This document shows positions 8,600 to 17,270 of a stretch of DNA of 64,000 nt, piece by piece. The stretch is from Bacteroidota bacterium (GTDB taxonomy: Bacteria > Bacteroidota > Bacteroidia > Chitinophagales > Chitinophagaceae). The notes below the pieces were generated by a model, which was given only the letters and a program-made list of their open reading frames with translations, made no database searches and had not been told where the DNA came from. The stretch covers positions 62,001-126,000 of the forward strand of contig JAGWWM010000001.1 of NCBI GenBank assembly GCA_018970395.1, in the 5' to 3' direction. How positions within the stretch are numbered: position 1 is the first letter of the stretch; every line of letters starts with the position of its first letter. The translations under genes and the position numbers were made by a program.

Positions 8600-9712
8600 A
8601 TGAAAAAAGCATTACTCACAGGAGTTACCGGACAAGACGGTGCCTATTTATCCGATTTACTTTTATCCAAAGGATACGAAGTTCATGGTATCAAAAGACG
8701 CAGTTCTCTTTTTAATACAGATCGCATTGATCATATCTACGAAGATCCGCATGTCAACAATCGTCATTTTGTATTGCATTACGGCGATCTTACCGACAGC
8801 ACCAATCTGATTCGCATTATCCAGGAAGTGCAGCCCGATGAGATTTATAATCTGGGTGCCATGAGTCATGTGAAAGTAAGTTTCGATACGCCTGAATATA
8901 CCGCCAATGCAGATGGTATTGGTACGTTAAGAATTTTGGAAGCGGTTCGTTTACTCGGACTCACACAAAAAACCAAAATCTATCAGGCTTCTACTTCTGA
9001 ATTGTACGGATTGGTACAGGAAGTGCCGCAGTCTGAAAAAACCCCTTTCTATCCCCGTTCTCCTTATGGAGTCGCTAAATTATACGGCTACTGGATTACG
9101 GTCAATTACAGAGAAGCCTACAATATGTTTGCTTGTAACGGTATCCTCTTTAACCACGAATCTCCCTTGCGCGGAGAAACTTTCGTTACCCGTAAAATCA
9201 CCCGTGCGGCTGCGAAAATTTCCCTCGGCTTGCAGGATAAATTATACCTCGGTAACCTGGATGCCAAGCGCGACTGGGGTCATGCTAAAGATTATGTGAA
9301 AGCGATGTGGCTGATGCTGCAGCAGGATACACCGGAAGATTTTGTCATTGCTACCGGTATCACCACCGAAGTGCGTGAGTTCGTGAGAATGGCTTTCAAA
9401 GAAGCAGGATATATCATAGATTTCAAAGGAAAAGAAGAAAATGAAGTAGGATATATTGTTTCCTGCAATGCGGAGGTACATCAAATACCCGCTGGCACTG
9501 AAGTAGTAGCCGTTGACCCAAGATATTATCGTCCTACTGAAGTTGAGCTGTTAATCGGCGATCCTGCTAAAGCGAAGTCGAAGCTTGGATGGGAGCCCGA
9601 GTACGATTTGGCCATGCTAGTAAAAGAAATGGTGCATGCAGATATCGAGCTCTTCACAAAAGAAAAATTGCTGAAAGACAGCGGCTTCAGAGTGAAGAAT
9701 CAGTATGAATAA
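8600..9712 (+). CDS. gmd: GDP-mannose 4,6-dehydratase
   Basis: This 370-residue extended SDR converts GDP-D-mannose to GDP-4-keto-6-deoxy-D-mannose, the first step to GDP-L-fucose. It shows the cofactor loop [15 protein letters not shown] at the N-terminus, the NADP-site [14 protein letters not shown], the STSELYG segment near residue 135, and [10 protein letters not shown] with the catalytic Tyr-Lys pair near 160. The ATG at 8600 gives the usual family start ([14 protein letters not shown]); a TTG 51 bp upstream is in frame but lies in repeat and promoter sequence. It is followed by fcl, the next enzyme of the pathway, after a 74-bp repeat-filled gap. Confidence 0.96.
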   Translation: MKKALLTGVTGQDGAYLSDLLLSKGYEVHGIKRRSSLFNTDRIDHIYEDPHVNNRHFVLHYGDLTDSTNLIRIIQEVQPDEIYNLGAMSHVKVSFDTPEYTANADGIGTLRILEAVRLLGLTQKTKIYQASTSELYGLVQEVPQSEKTPFYPRSPYGVAKLYGYWITVNYREAYNMFACNGILFNHESPLRGETFVTRKITRAAAKISLGLQDKLYLGNLDAKRDWGHAKDYVKAMWLMLQQDTPEDFVIATGITTEVREFVRMAFKEAGYIIDFKGKEENEVGYIVSCNAEVHQIPAGTEVVAVDPRYYRPTEVELLIGDPAKAKSKLGWEPEYDLAMLVKEMVHADIELFTKEKLLKDSGFRVKNQYE

Positions 9713-9784
9713 TCGTTTATCGTTTCTCGTCTTTCGATTATCGATGATTTAGCGAGCAACGAGCAACGAGCAACGAACAACGTT
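9713..9784. repeat. Degenerate short tandem tract
   Basis: TCGTTTATCG/TTTCTCG-type units are followed by near-perfect heptamers (ACGAGCA repeated three times, then ACGAACA). The tract fills the whole gap between gmd and fcl and resembles the tracts near 5830 and 37582. Confidence 0.82.
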
Positions 9785-9786
9785 TT

Positions 9787-10716
9787 ATGAACAAAAATTC
9801 CCTCATCTACATCGCCGGTCACCGCGGAATGGTTGGTTCCGCTATTGTGAGAAAATTACAACAGGAAGGATATGACAATCTGCTCCTGCGAACTTCAGCT
9901 GAATTAGACCTCCGCTCTCAGGAAAGCGTGGAGAAGTTTTTCAAGGATTACAAACCGGATTATGTTTTTTTAGCAGCAGCCAGAGTAGGCGGAATCATAG
10001 CAAATAATACCTACAGAGCACAGTTTCTGTATGATAACCTGATGATTCAAAACAATATCATTCATGCTTCCTATAAGCATAGCGCGACTAAATTATTGTT
10101 TTTGGGTTCTTCTTGCATTTATCCCAAATTTGCTGAGCAACCTATTAAAGAAGAAAGTCTGCTGACCGGCATCCTTGAACCCACCAACGAACCGTATGCC
10201 ATTGCGAAAATCGCAGGCATCAAGATGTGTGATGCGTATCGTGCAGAGTATGGTTGCAATTTTATTTCCGCCATGCCTACTAATTTGTATGGACCAAACG
10301 ATAATTATGATTTGAAAAACTCGCATGTATTGCCCGCTTTATTGAGAAAAATGATTGTCGCCAAGCGAACCAACGCTCCTGAAGTTGAAATATGGGGCAG
10401 TGGAAAACCCAAGCGGGAATTTATGCATGTGGATGATCTGGCAGATGCTTCATTGTATTTGATGTTGAACCATAATGAACCGGGCTGGATCAACGTTGGG
10501 GTAGGGGAAGATGTCTCCATTCTGGAGCTTGCTCATTTGATTAAAGAGATTGTTGGTTACGATGGCTCACTTCAATTTGACACTTCCAAACCCGATGGTA
10601 CGCCAAGAAAACTGATGGATAGCTCTAAAATCAATCAACTGGGCTGGAAATCTTCCATATCACTGAAAGAAGGAATTACGAAAGTATATCACGAAGTGCA
10701 GTCGCTTGCTTTTTAA
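9787..10716 (+). CDS. fcl: GDP-L-fucose synthase
   Basis: This 309-residue SDR (also called WcaG) carries out 3,5-epimerisation and 4-reduction of GDP-4-keto-6-deoxymannose to GDP-L-fucose. It has the NADP loop [14 protein letters not shown] near residues 11-24, LGSSCIYP near 106-113 with the catalytic Ser and Cys, and PYAIAKIAG near 136-144 with the Tyr-Lys pair. With gmd directly upstream, the organism can make activated L-fucose, the one sugar of this glycan that can be named with confidence. The phosphatase gene begins two bases after its stop codon. Confidence 0.96.
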   Translation: MNKNSLIYIAGHRGMVGSAIVRKLQQEGYDNLLLRTSAELDLRSQESVEKFFKDYKPDYVFLAAARVGGIIANNTYRAQFLYDNLMIQNNIIHASYKHSATKLLFLGSSCIYPKFAEQPIKEESLLTGILEPTNEPYAIAKIAGIKMCDAYRAEYGCNFISAMPTNLYGPNDNYDLKNSHVLPALLRKMIVAKRTNAPEVEIWGSGKPKREFMHVDDLADASLYLMLNHNEPGWINVGVGEDVSILELAHLIKEIVGYDGSLQFDTSKPDGTPRKLMDSSKINQLGWKSSISLKEGITKVYHEVQSLAF

Positions 10717-10718
10717 TC

Positions 10719-11465
10719 ATGTTCGGTTTATTCAGAAAGAAAAATAGTGTGAAAGACTGGAGGGGCGGGTTCAGTAACCTGAGCACAGATATGCACTCTC
10801 ACCTACTGCCCGGAATTGACGATGGATCGCCGGATCTTGAAACATCGCTATTCCTCATCAAGGGACTTATGGAGCTGGGTTATACCAAACTCATCACCAC
10901 TCCGCATATCTACCCCGATGTTTATCCCAATACCCGTGACACCATTTTAAAAGCCTATGATCTGTTGATTCAAGAAATTGAAAAAGAAAAGTTGCCTGTC
11001 ATAGTTCATCCTGCTGCTGAATATTTCATTGATGAAATGTTTAGTGAGCGCATAAAAAATAAAGAACCCTTTCTAACGATAGAAGGCAATAAAGTTTTGG
11101 TAGAAATTTCTTTTGTCGGCCCTCCAAGTGATCTGTCTTACGTTTTATTTGATATGGTCACCGGAGGCTATCAACCTGTGCTTGCACATCCGGAACGTTA
11201 TGCTTACTATCACAACCAGCCGGAAATTTATCATACCTTCAAAGATAAAGGATGCTTATTGCAAGTCAATATGCTTTCGCTGCTGGGATATTATGGGAAA
11301 GAAATCAGAGAGACGGCTCTCTATCTTGTTAAAAACGGACTGGTAGATTTGGTTGGTACCGACCTGCACCATGCCCGGCATCTATCGGCTTTGCAAACAA
11401 CGGAATCGGTGAATGAAATTCAATCTATTCTCAAGGATTGCCAGTTGATTAATTCAAGTCTTTGA
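10719..11465 (+). CDS. CpsB/YwqE-like PHP-family protein-tyrosine phosphatase
   Basis: This 248-residue PHP-domain protein has the metal-binding motif DMHSHLLPGIDDGS (residues 24-37), TTPHIYPDVYP near 61-71, LAHPERY near 150 and GTDLHH near 218, all matching manganese-dependent CpsB/YwqE phosphatases. In other bacteria these remove phosphate from the tyrosine-rich tail of the Wzc/CpsD kinase that controls polysaccharide chain length and export. No Wzc, Wza or flippase gene is seen nearby, so its partner must lie outside the window, perhaps upstream. Its stop codon overlaps the TTG start of the next gene by four bases. Confidence 0.9.
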   Translation: MFGLFRKKNSVKDWRGGFSNLSTDMHSHLLPGIDDGSPDLETSLFLIKGLMELGYTKLITTPHIYPDVYPNTRDTILKAYDLLIQEIEKEKLPVIVHPAAEYFIDEMFSERIKNKEPFLTIEGNKVLVEISFVGPPSDLSYVLFDMVTGGYQPVLAHPERYAYYHNQPEIYHTFKDKGCLLQVNMLSLLGYYGKEIRETALYLVKNGLVDLVGTDLHHARHLSALQTTESVNEIQSILKDCQLINSSL

Positions 11466-12664
11466 AACCCAAACCCCGATTGCTGATTATCCTGAATCGC
11501 TTGTCTATTGGCGGACCAGCGGTGAATACCCTTGCGTTGGCCGCTTCCCTTTCCGATTCTTTTGAAATCTTACTCGTTGCAGGAAATCCGCTTCCGCATG
11601 AAGTAGCCGCTACGCACTGGCTGCAACATTATACCGGATTTCAGGTTAGAATTATTCCTGATTTCACCAGACATGTACTGTTGGGGAAAGACATCAAAGC
11701 CTATCGGGAAATCAAATCCATCATTCGTGATTTTCAACCACAAGTAGTACATACACACGGATCAAAGCCCGGTATCCTCGGACGTTGGGCTGCATACCGA
11801 ATGAAAGTGCCGCTGATCATTCATACCTTTCATGGACATGTCTTCAGCAATTATTTTTCTCCCCATATTTCCCGTTTCATTGTATGGCTTGAACAAAGAA
11901 TGGCAGGGATTACCCATCTGATTATCGCCATCAATCAAAAGATTCATCACGAACTCATTAATCAATATAAAATTGCTTCTGCCGAAAAAATATGGCTTGC
12001 TCCTTTAGGACTAGATCTTGCCTATTATCAACAGTATCTCAAAGAACATAGTCAGGTATCTTTTCGGGAAGAATTTGAACTGCAACTCAATGAGATAGCC
12101 GTTGCGGCAGTAGGAAGACTGGTGCCGGTAAAGAATCATCGGTTGTTTCTGCGGACAGCGATAGAACTGATCAAAAAAAATACAGCTTCTTGTCTTTATC
12201 GTTTTTTCCTGGTAGGAGATGGGCCTGAAAGGAAATGGCTCATTGATTTTCTTGAAAAAAAAGGCATTGCCTATACGCTTCCAGGTAAAAAAAATCCGAA
12301 TGCATCCATCCATTTTCTTTTGTGGAGAACAGATATTCCGGTGATTATGTCCGGCATTGATATTTTGTTGCACACTTCTTTGAATGAAGGAACCCCGGTT
12401 TCCATTATGGAAGCCCTGGCTGCCGGTAAACCTGTGATTGCCACCCCGGTAGGGGGTATTCCTCAACTTTTGAAGGATTCAGAAGGCGGTGTTGCGGCAA
12501 AAGATGAAGCATCACTCACAGAAGCGGTTCAATCTCTAGCTAAAAATCCAGCCATTCGGTCTGAAATGGGTGCAAAAGGGGCAATATTCGTAAAAAATCA
12601 TCTTTCGCTTCATGCTCAGTCTCTTGCATTAAAAAATAAAATCGAAGCATTTTTAAAGGAGTAA
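11462..12664 (+). CDS. Glycosyltransferase family 4 (GT-B)
   Basis: This 400-residue GT-B enzyme has an N-terminal glycine-rich loop (LSIGGPAVNTLALA near residues 14-27), VVHTHGSKPGILGRWAA near 96-112, and the C-terminal donor motif EGTPVSIMEALAAGKPVIAT near 305-325. It resembles the EpsD/EpsF-like transferases that act early or midway in repeat-unit assembly; acceptor and donor are unknown. The start is TTG 11462, overlapping the phosphatase stop codon (TTGA), so translation is probably coupled. It is the last gene of the polysaccharide block; a 133-bp gap separates it from the carotenoid regulator. Confidence 0.87.
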   Translation: MKPKPRLLIILNRLSIGGPAVNTLALAASLSDSFEILLVAGNPLPHEVAATHWLQHYTGFQVRIIPDFTRHVLLGKDIKAYREIKSIIRDFQPQVVHTHGSKPGILGRWAAYRMKVPLIIHTFHGHVFSNYFSPHISRFIVWLEQRMAGITHLIIAINQKIHHELINQYKIASAEKIWLAPLGLDLAYYQQYLKEHSQVSFREEFELQLNEIAVAAVGRLVPVKNHRLFLRTAIELIKKNTASCLYRFFLVGDGPERKWLIDFLEKKGIAYTLPGKKNPNASIHFLLWRTDIPVIMSGIDILLHTSLNEGTPVSIMEALAAGKPVIATPVGGIPQLLKDSEGGVAAKDEASLTEAVQSLAKNPAIRSEMGAKGAIFVKNHLSLHAQSLALKNKIEAFLKE

Positions 12665-12756
12665 GTATATGATAATCATGTTTTTGCACTAATTTCGTTA
12701 TGCCTTTTAATGGGTAACTTTACCTTAATATGATGAATTGACTTAAAAACACAAGA

Positions 12757-12770
12757 TTGTTCAAACATTT
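12757..12770 (+). promoter_or_regulatory. Candidate operator upstream of the MerR regulator gene
   Basis: TTGTTCAAACATTT contains TGTTCAA (12758-12764), an exact match to the TGTTYAA motif repeated in the carotenoid promoter at 13816-13878. Its position 34 bp before the regulator ATG suggests autoregulation. This is inference from shared sequence only. Confidence 0.4.
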
Positions 12771-12797
12771 CTGAAAAGCAATTGTAATTATGTTATT

Positions 12798-13682
12798 ATG
12801 AACAAGTTTACCATCAAGGATTTGGAAAATTTAAGTGGCATCAAAGCCCATACCATCCGGATTTGGGAACAACGTTATAATTTTTTGAAGCCACAACGTA
12901 CAGCTACCAATATCAGATATTACAGCAATCAGGAATTAAAAACGCTGCTCAACATTTCTCTCTTAAATAAATACGGTTATAAAATCTCACATATTAACCG
13001 CATGTCGGGAGATGAATTGCGTAATAAGCTTACTTCATTGTCGGGCAGTCAAGCTCAACAAGAGCGCATTGTGAACGATCTGATTCAAAGCATGATTGAT
13101 TTGAATGTAGAAGAATTTGAAAAAGTATTGGATCATCATATTGAGGTAAGAGGAATTGAAAAAACCATTCACTTCATCATCTTTCCTTTCCTCGACAGAA
13201 TTGGCATTTTGTGGTTGACAGATCATATCAATCCGGCGCAGGAACACTTAATTACCAATATCATTCGTCAGAAAATCATTGTAGGGATTGAAAATATCTC
13301 CACTCCCTTTGATTTAAAGACGACCATGTTGTTGTTTATGCCGGAAAACGAACATCATGAATTAGGTTTGTTGTATCTCCAGTATCTGCTGAAAAGCAGG
13401 GGCGTAAAAACTATCTATCTTGGCGCCAATGTACCGGTGTCGGATCTGGAATATGTGGTTGAATTAAAGAAGCCCGATTACGTCTATACCCATCTCACTA
13501 CGGTGATGAAAGAATTCAATTTTGAAAAATTCCTTTCACAACTCAAAACAAAATTTTCGGGAACACAGGTAATTGTTTCCGGACTGGTAACACAAACCTA
13601 CCAAAAGCCCTCGCCGGCTTCAAATATTCGTTTCTTAAAATCATTGCAGGAGGTGCAGGAATTTATCGGCACTCTTAGATAA
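12798..13682 (+). CDS. CarH/LitR-like B12-binding MerR-family regulator
   Basis: This 294-residue protein has an N-terminal MerR winged helix (residues 1-70; TIRIWEQRYNFLKPQRT) and a C-terminal cobalamin-binding region. The four-helix cap shows W139 with E149 and H150 at the same 10/11 spacing as Trp131, Glu141 and His142 of Thermus CarH (from memory). The Rossmann part has EHHELG (185-190), matching the DxHxxG motif whose His binds cobalt. The residue after Trp is Leu140, where Thermus CarH has His132, the ligand formed after light exposure. CarH/LitR proteins are dark repressors released by photolysis of adenosylcobalamin and commonly control carotenoid genes, which fits the operon downstream. 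The gene is probably monocistronic: a terminator follows. Confidence 0.88.
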   Translation: MNKFTIKDLENLSGIKAHTIRIWEQRYNFLKPQRTATNIRYYSNQELKTLLNISLLNKYGYKISHINRMSGDELRNKLTSLSGSQAQQERIVNDLIQSMIDLNVEEFEKVLDHHIEVRGIEKTIHFIIFPFLDRIGILWLTDHINPAQEHLITNIIRQKIIVGIENISTPFDLKTTMLLFMPENEHHELGLLYLQYLLKSRGVKTIYLGANVPVSDLEYVVELKKPDYVYTHLTTVMKEFNFEKFLSQLKTKFSGTQVIVSGLVTQTYQKPSPASNIRFLKSLQEVQEFIGTLR

Positions 13683-13709
13683 GTTTAGCAAACAAACGAT
13701 GACGCAAAG

Positions 13710-13740
13710 AACCCCGGCATTCCCGGGGTTTTTCATTTTC
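13710..13740 (+). terminator. Intrinsic terminator after the MerR regulator gene
   Basis: AACCCCGG (13710-13717), loop CATTC, CCGGGGTT (13723-13730), then TTTCATTTTC. The 8-bp GC-rich stem with a T-rich tail separates the regulator transcript from the carotenoid operon. Confidence 0.8.
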
Positions 13741-13755
13741 AGCAAGCGAATTTCC

Positions 13756-13783
13756 GTAGAGACGCACAATTGTGCGTCTCTAC
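13756..13783. repeat. 28-bp perfect palindrome
   Basis: GTAGAGACGCACAA is followed directly by its exact reverse complement. Similar GTAGAGACGC-type palindromes occur scattered in Bacteroidota and cyanobacterial genomes (general knowledge). It lies between the terminator and the carotenoid promoter, about 45 bp upstream of the -33 element, and could be a dispersed repeat or a binding site. Confidence 0.88.
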
Positions 13784-13815
13784 AAACAATCATGTTTCAT
13801 AAATTTTTCAAAAAA

Positions 13816-13878
13816 TTAAACATTTTTGTTGAACGTTTAACCTTAAATGTTTAAATTTGAACAATAATTTTTTAAACA
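13816..13878. promoter_or_regulatory. Cluster of TGTTYAA sites, candidate CarH-like operator
   Basis: Exact TGTTYAA heptamers occur in either orientation at 13816-13822 (TTAAACA), 13848-13854 (TGTTTAA), 13857-13863 (TTGAACA) and 13872-13878 (TTAAACA), with partial matches at 13829 and 13834. Two of them flank and overlap the -7 element at 13852-13859, as expected for a repressor that blocks RNA polymerase. The same heptamer stands before the MerR gene. Confidence 0.5.
13829..13859 (+). promoter_or_regulatory. Candidate promoter of the sigma-crt operon
   Basis: TTG (13829-13831), 20 bp, TAAATTTG (13852-13859) matches the Bacteroidota housekeeping promoter, and the first ATG is 26 bp downstream. 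It is embedded in the TGTTYAA cluster. Confidence 0.6.
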
Positions 13879-13885
13879 TATTTTT

Positions 13886-14386
13886 ATGTCAACCCTGGAA
13901 TTCAATCAGATGCTGGTCAGTAATACCGATTTCTTACGACCTTTTGCTTTCACCCTTACGAGAGACAATGAGACTGCCAGAGATTTAATCCAGGAAACTT
14001 TATACAGGGCGATAGCCAACCGCGAAAAATACAATGTGGGCACTAATATCAAAGCCTGGTTATATACCATTATGCGCAATATTTTCATCAATCAGTATCG
14101 CAGAAAGGTTAAACAAAATACCATTTTTGATTCCACCCCCAATGAGTATTTCATTGATTACCATCAGGGTGCTGTTCGCAATGAAGCAGAAGGCAAACTC
14201 AAATTGAAAGAAATCCAGAATGCACTTCACCATTTGCCTGAAATCTTCAAACATCCATTCATGTTGTATTTTGAAGGGTATAAATACCACGAGATTTCCG
14301 ATATGCTCAATGAGCCTTTAGGTACGATAAAAAGCCGCATCCACTTTGCCCGTAAACTGCTGAAAGAGCAAATTTCAAGAAACTAA
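13886..14386 (+). CDS. ECF-type RNA polymerase sigma factor
   Basis: This 166-residue sigma-70 factor has region 2 (TRDNETARDLIQETLYRAI, residues 25-43; KAWLYTIMRNIFINQYRR near 58-75) and region 4 (HHLPEIFKHPFMLYFEGY through LGTIKSRIHFARKLL near 110-160). There is no adjacent anti-sigma gene, so control is probably at the level of its own transcription. It is the first gene of the carotenoid operon and stands behind a CarH/LitR-like gene, an arrangement reminiscent of the LitR-LitS pair of Streptomyces, in which light relieves LitR and the ECF factor LitS drives crt genes. The analogy is inference; crtI follows 14 bp downstream. Confidence 0.9.
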   Translation: MSTLEFNQMLVSNTDFLRPFAFTLTRDNETARDLIQETLYRAIANREKYNVGTNIKAWLYTIMRNIFINQYRRKVKQNTIFDSTPNEYFIDYHQGAVRNEAEGKLKLKEIQNALHHLPEIFKHPFMLYFEGYKYHEISDMLNEPLGTIKSRIHFARKLLKEQISRN

Positions 14387-14400
14387 TAACTTCCCTGCCA

Positions 14401-15879
14401 TTGAGAAAAGCGATTGTGATAGGAGCCGGATTTTCCGGCATGGCCACTGCCTCCTTTCTTGCCAAAGATGGTTTTGAGGTAACCGTCCTGGAAAAACACG
14501 ACCAACCCGGCGGAAGAGCACGTAAAATGGAGGTAAACGGATTCACTTTTGATATGGGGCCAAGCTGGTACTGGATGCCTGATGTGTTTGAAAGATATTT
14601 TCAACAGTTTGGTAAAAAAGTTTCTGATTATTATGAGTTGAAAAGACTCGATCCCTCTTACAGAGTCTATTACAGTGATACTGCACTCGATATTCCCGCC
14701 GATTTTGAAGCCTTGAAAAATTTATTCGAATCCATCGAAAAAGGCAGCGGCGCGCAGCTCGAAAAATTCATGAAAGAAGCGGCTTATAAATATAAAGTCG
14801 GCATTGAAAAATTAGTCTTCAAGCCTGGACAGTCGCTCACTGAATTTTTAGACAAGGATCTCTTATCCGGATTGTTTCGATTAGATGTGTTTACTTCCAT
14901 CAGTAATCATGTAAAAAAACATTTTAAAAATCCGCTGCTAAGAGAGTTGATGGAATTTCCTGTCTTGTTTCTTGGCGCGCTTCCCGGTCAGACCCCCGCA
15001 CTCTATAGTTTGATGAATTATGCCGATGTAAAATTAGGTACCTGGTATCCGGTAGGAGGGATGTACAAAATTGTAGAGGGCATGTACGCGCTTGCGCAAG
15101 AATTAGGCGTACAGTTTCGGTTTAATAGTTCGGTAAAAGAATTACTGGTAAAAAACAATACAATTAGTGGAGTGGTGACGGACACAGCCACTTACACAGC
15201 AGATGTTGTAGTGAGTGGTGCCGATTATCATCATACAGAAATGGATCTTCTGCCCCATAGCAGTCGCTCTTATACAGAAATGTACTGGAAGGAACGCGTG
15301 ATGGCACCTTCCTGTTTATTGTATTATGTAGGCATCAATAAAAAACTGCAAGGAGTGTTGCATCATTCTTTGTTTTTTGATACAGATTTTGCGAAGCATG
15401 GCCGGGAAATTTATACCCAACCTCAATGGCCGGCAGATCCTTTGTTTTATGTAAGTGCTACTTCTGTTACTGATCCTTCAGGTGCGCCCGAAGGTTGTGA
15501 GAATTTGTTTTTCCTGATTCCCGTGGCTTCCGGCCTTAAGGAAGATTCAGAGGAATTGCGCGACAAGTATTTCAATCAGATCCTCAAGCGATTTGAGGCA
15601 AGAATCGGACAAACGATCCGTGATAATATTGTCTTTAAAAAATCCTATTCCGTCAGTGATTTTCGGAAAGATTATCATGCTTTTAAAGGAAATGCGTACG
15701 GACTTGCCAACACGTTGTTGCAAACGGCGATATTAAAACCTTCCTGCAAAAGCAAAAAACTTCGTAACTTATACTTTTCCGGACAGTTGACAGTGCCGGG
15801 GCCCGGTGTTCCTCCCAGTCTTATCAGCGGTGAAGTAGTAGCGAAAGAAGTTCGAAAAGCATTTGCCATACAGCCATAA
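14401..15879 (+). CDS. crtI: Phytoene desaturase (CrtI type)
   Basis: This 492-residue FAD-dependent desaturase turns phytoene into lycopene by successive dehydrogenations at the membrane. It has the FAD-binding loop VIGAGFSGMATASFLAKDG at the N-terminus, the EKHDQPGGRARK segment near residues 31-42, FDMGPSWYWMPD near 50-61, and the C-terminal carotenoid-desaturase signature GQLTVPGPGVPPSLISGE near 461-478. The start is TTG 14401: the FAD loop must begin within a few residues and no ATG is suitably placed. It heads the structural genes and is 11 bp from crtB. Of the two CrtI-like proteins here it is the more typical phytoene desaturase. Confidence 0.92.
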   Translation: MRKAIVIGAGFSGMATASFLAKDGFEVTVLEKHDQPGGRARKMEVNGFTFDMGPSWYWMPDVFERYFQQFGKKVSDYYELKRLDPSYRVYYSDTALDIPADFEALKNLFESIEKGSGAQLEKFMKEAAYKYKVGIEKLVFKPGQSLTEFLDKDLLSGLFRLDVFTSISNHVKKHFKNPLLRELMEFPVLFLGALPGQTPALYSLMNYADVKLGTWYPVGGMYKIVEGMYALAQELGVQFRFNSSVKELLVKNNTISGVVTDTATYTADVVVSGADYHHTEMDLLPHSSRSYTEMYWKERVMAPSCLLYYVGINKKLQGVLHHSLFFDTDFAKHGREIYTQPQWPADPLFYVSATSVTDPSGAPEGCENLFFLIPVASGLKEDSEELRDKYFNQILKRFEARIGQTIRDNIVFKKSYSVSDFRKDYHAFKGNAYGLANTLLQTAILKPSCKSKKLRNLYFSGQLTVPGPGVPPSLISGEVVAKEVRKAFAIQP

Positions 15880-15890
15880 AACGATTGATT

Positions 15891-16727
15891 ATGATGCATC
15901 TTTTTCATGAAGTCAGCCAGCACTGCAGTCGCATTACCACCGAGCGATACAGTACTTCTTTTTCTTCCGCCATTCGGTTGCTGCATACCGATTTGCGACA
16001 GCCTATCTATAACATTTACGGGTTTGTTCGATTTGCCGATGAGATCGTGGATACTTTTCATGAGCATGATAAAAAGAAATTGCTCACGGCATTTAAAAAG
16101 GAGACTTATGATGCTATAAATGAGCAAATCAGTCTGAATCCCATTCTGCAAAGTTTTCAGTTGACCGTGAATCAATACAAAATTGACCCGGCCTTGATTG
16201 AAGCTTTTTTCAACAGTATGGAAATGGATTTGGAAAAGCAGGTCTATAACAGTGCGGGTTATCAGGAATATATTTACGGCAGTGCGGAAGTGGTAGGGCT
16301 GATGTGTTTGTATGTATTTCTGGAAGGAGATACAGAGGTGTATAAAAAATTGAAACCTTATGCACAATCGCTTGGCGCGGCATTTCAAAAGGTTAATTTT
16401 TTAAGAGATGTGAAAGCAGATTATACGCAGCTGGATCGCACGTATTTCCCGGGATTGGATTTCAGCAGTTTCAGTGATCGGCAGAAGCAGGAGATAGAGG
16501 CGGATATACAAAAAGATTTCGAACATGCTTATCAGGGCATCATTCGGTTGCCGGTGAAAGCGAGGTTTGGTGTATATGTAGCGTATAAATATTATCTTTC
16601 TTTGTTCAGGCGCATTAAGCAACTGCAGCCTGCGCGCATTATGCATGAGCGCGTTAGGATTCCCAACTATGGGAAGCTGATGATTTTGTTGCGCGCAGGG
16701 GTACGAAACCAGTTAAATCTGATGTAA
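15891..16727 (+). CDS. crtB: Phytoene synthase
   Basis: This protein of about 278 residues condenses two geranylgeranyl diphosphates to phytoene. Both aspartate-rich motifs of the squalene/phytoene synthase family are present: FADEIVD near residue 50 and NFLRDVKAD near 165, with YCYGSAEVVG-like IYGSAEVVGLMC before the second. ATG 15891 or 15894 both fit; an in-frame TTG six bases upstream is less likely. No GGPP synthase (crtE) is visible in the window, so the precursor comes from elsewhere. It is placed between crtI and idi with gaps of 11 and 9 bp. Confidence 0.93.
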   Translation: MMHLFHEVSQHCSRITTERYSTSFSSAIRLLHTDLRQPIYNIYGFVRFADEIVDTFHEHDKKKLLTAFKKETYDAINEQISLNPILQSFQLTVNQYKIDPALIEAFFNSMEMDLEKQVYNSAGYQEYIYGSAEVVGLMCLYVFLEGDTEVYKKLKPYAQSLGAAFQKVNFLRDVKADYTQLDRTYFPGLDFSSFSDRQKQEIEADIQKDFEHAYQGIIRLPVKARFGVYVAYKYYLSLFRRIKQLQPARIMHERVRIPNYGKLMILLRAGVRNQLNLM

Positions 16728-16736
16728 TTCAAATAC

Positions 16737-17270
16737 ATGTTGCAGGAAGTTATTTTAGTGAATGAACAGGATGAGCCCATCGGAGTGATGGAGAAAATGG
16801 CCGCCCATGAACAGGCACGCCTGCATCGCGCTTTTAGCATTTTTATTTTCAATACAAAAGGAGAAATGCTCTTGCAAAAAAGAGCATTGGGTAAATACCA
16901 TAGTCCGGGCTTGTGGACCAATGCCTGTTGCAGCCATCCCAACCCCGGGGAGTTGACGGCAGATGCGGCAATCCGAAGATTGCAGGAAGAACTAGGCTTC
17001 ACTACTGCTTTACAAAAAGCCTTTCATTTCACTTACAAAGCACCTTTCGATAATGGACTCACTGAATTTGAATTTGATCATGTATTCACCGGTACTTATG
17101 AAGGTGCAATTCATGTTAACCCGGAGGAAGTAGCGGATTATAAATTTGTAGATATAAATCAACTTGAAGAAGACATCCGCCAAAATCCTGCGGCTTTCAC
17201 AGCCTGGTTTTTGATTGCTTTTCCTTTGCTCAGGAACTGGATGCATCAACATAATACTGCTCATGCCTAA
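16737..17270 (+). CDS. idi: Isopentenyl-diphosphate delta-isomerase, type I
   Basis: This 177-residue Nudix-fold isomerase interconverts IPP and DMAPP, balancing precursors for GGPP. The type I signature GLWTNACCSHPNPGE near residues 57-71 contains the catalytic cysteine, and RRLQEELGF near 82-90 holds Nudix-box glutamates; a second active-site glutamate lies in the LTEFEFDHVF segment. Its location inside the crt operon implies that isoprenoid supply is raised together with the pigment enzymes. Its last eight bases overlap the start of the second desaturase gene, so translation of the two is likely coupled. Confidence 0.94.
   Translation: MLQEVILVNEQDEPIGVMEKMAAHEQARLHRAFSIFIFNTKGEMLLQKRALGKYHSPGLWTNACCSHPNPGELTADAAIRRLQEELGFTTALQKAFHFTYKAPFDNGLTEFEFDHVFTGTYEGAIHVNPEEVADYKFVDINQLEEDIRQNPAAFTAWFLIAFPLLRNWMHQHNTAHA

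Noticed and set aside
9713-9784. Tandem units considered as a CRISPR array
   Set aside because: Units are about 7 bp with no unique spacers, and no cas genes are present anywhere in the window.
15675-16388. 237-residue antisense frame across the crtI/crtB junction
   Set aside because: It is a shadow of two well-supported carotenoid genes; the composition is typical of antisense translation.
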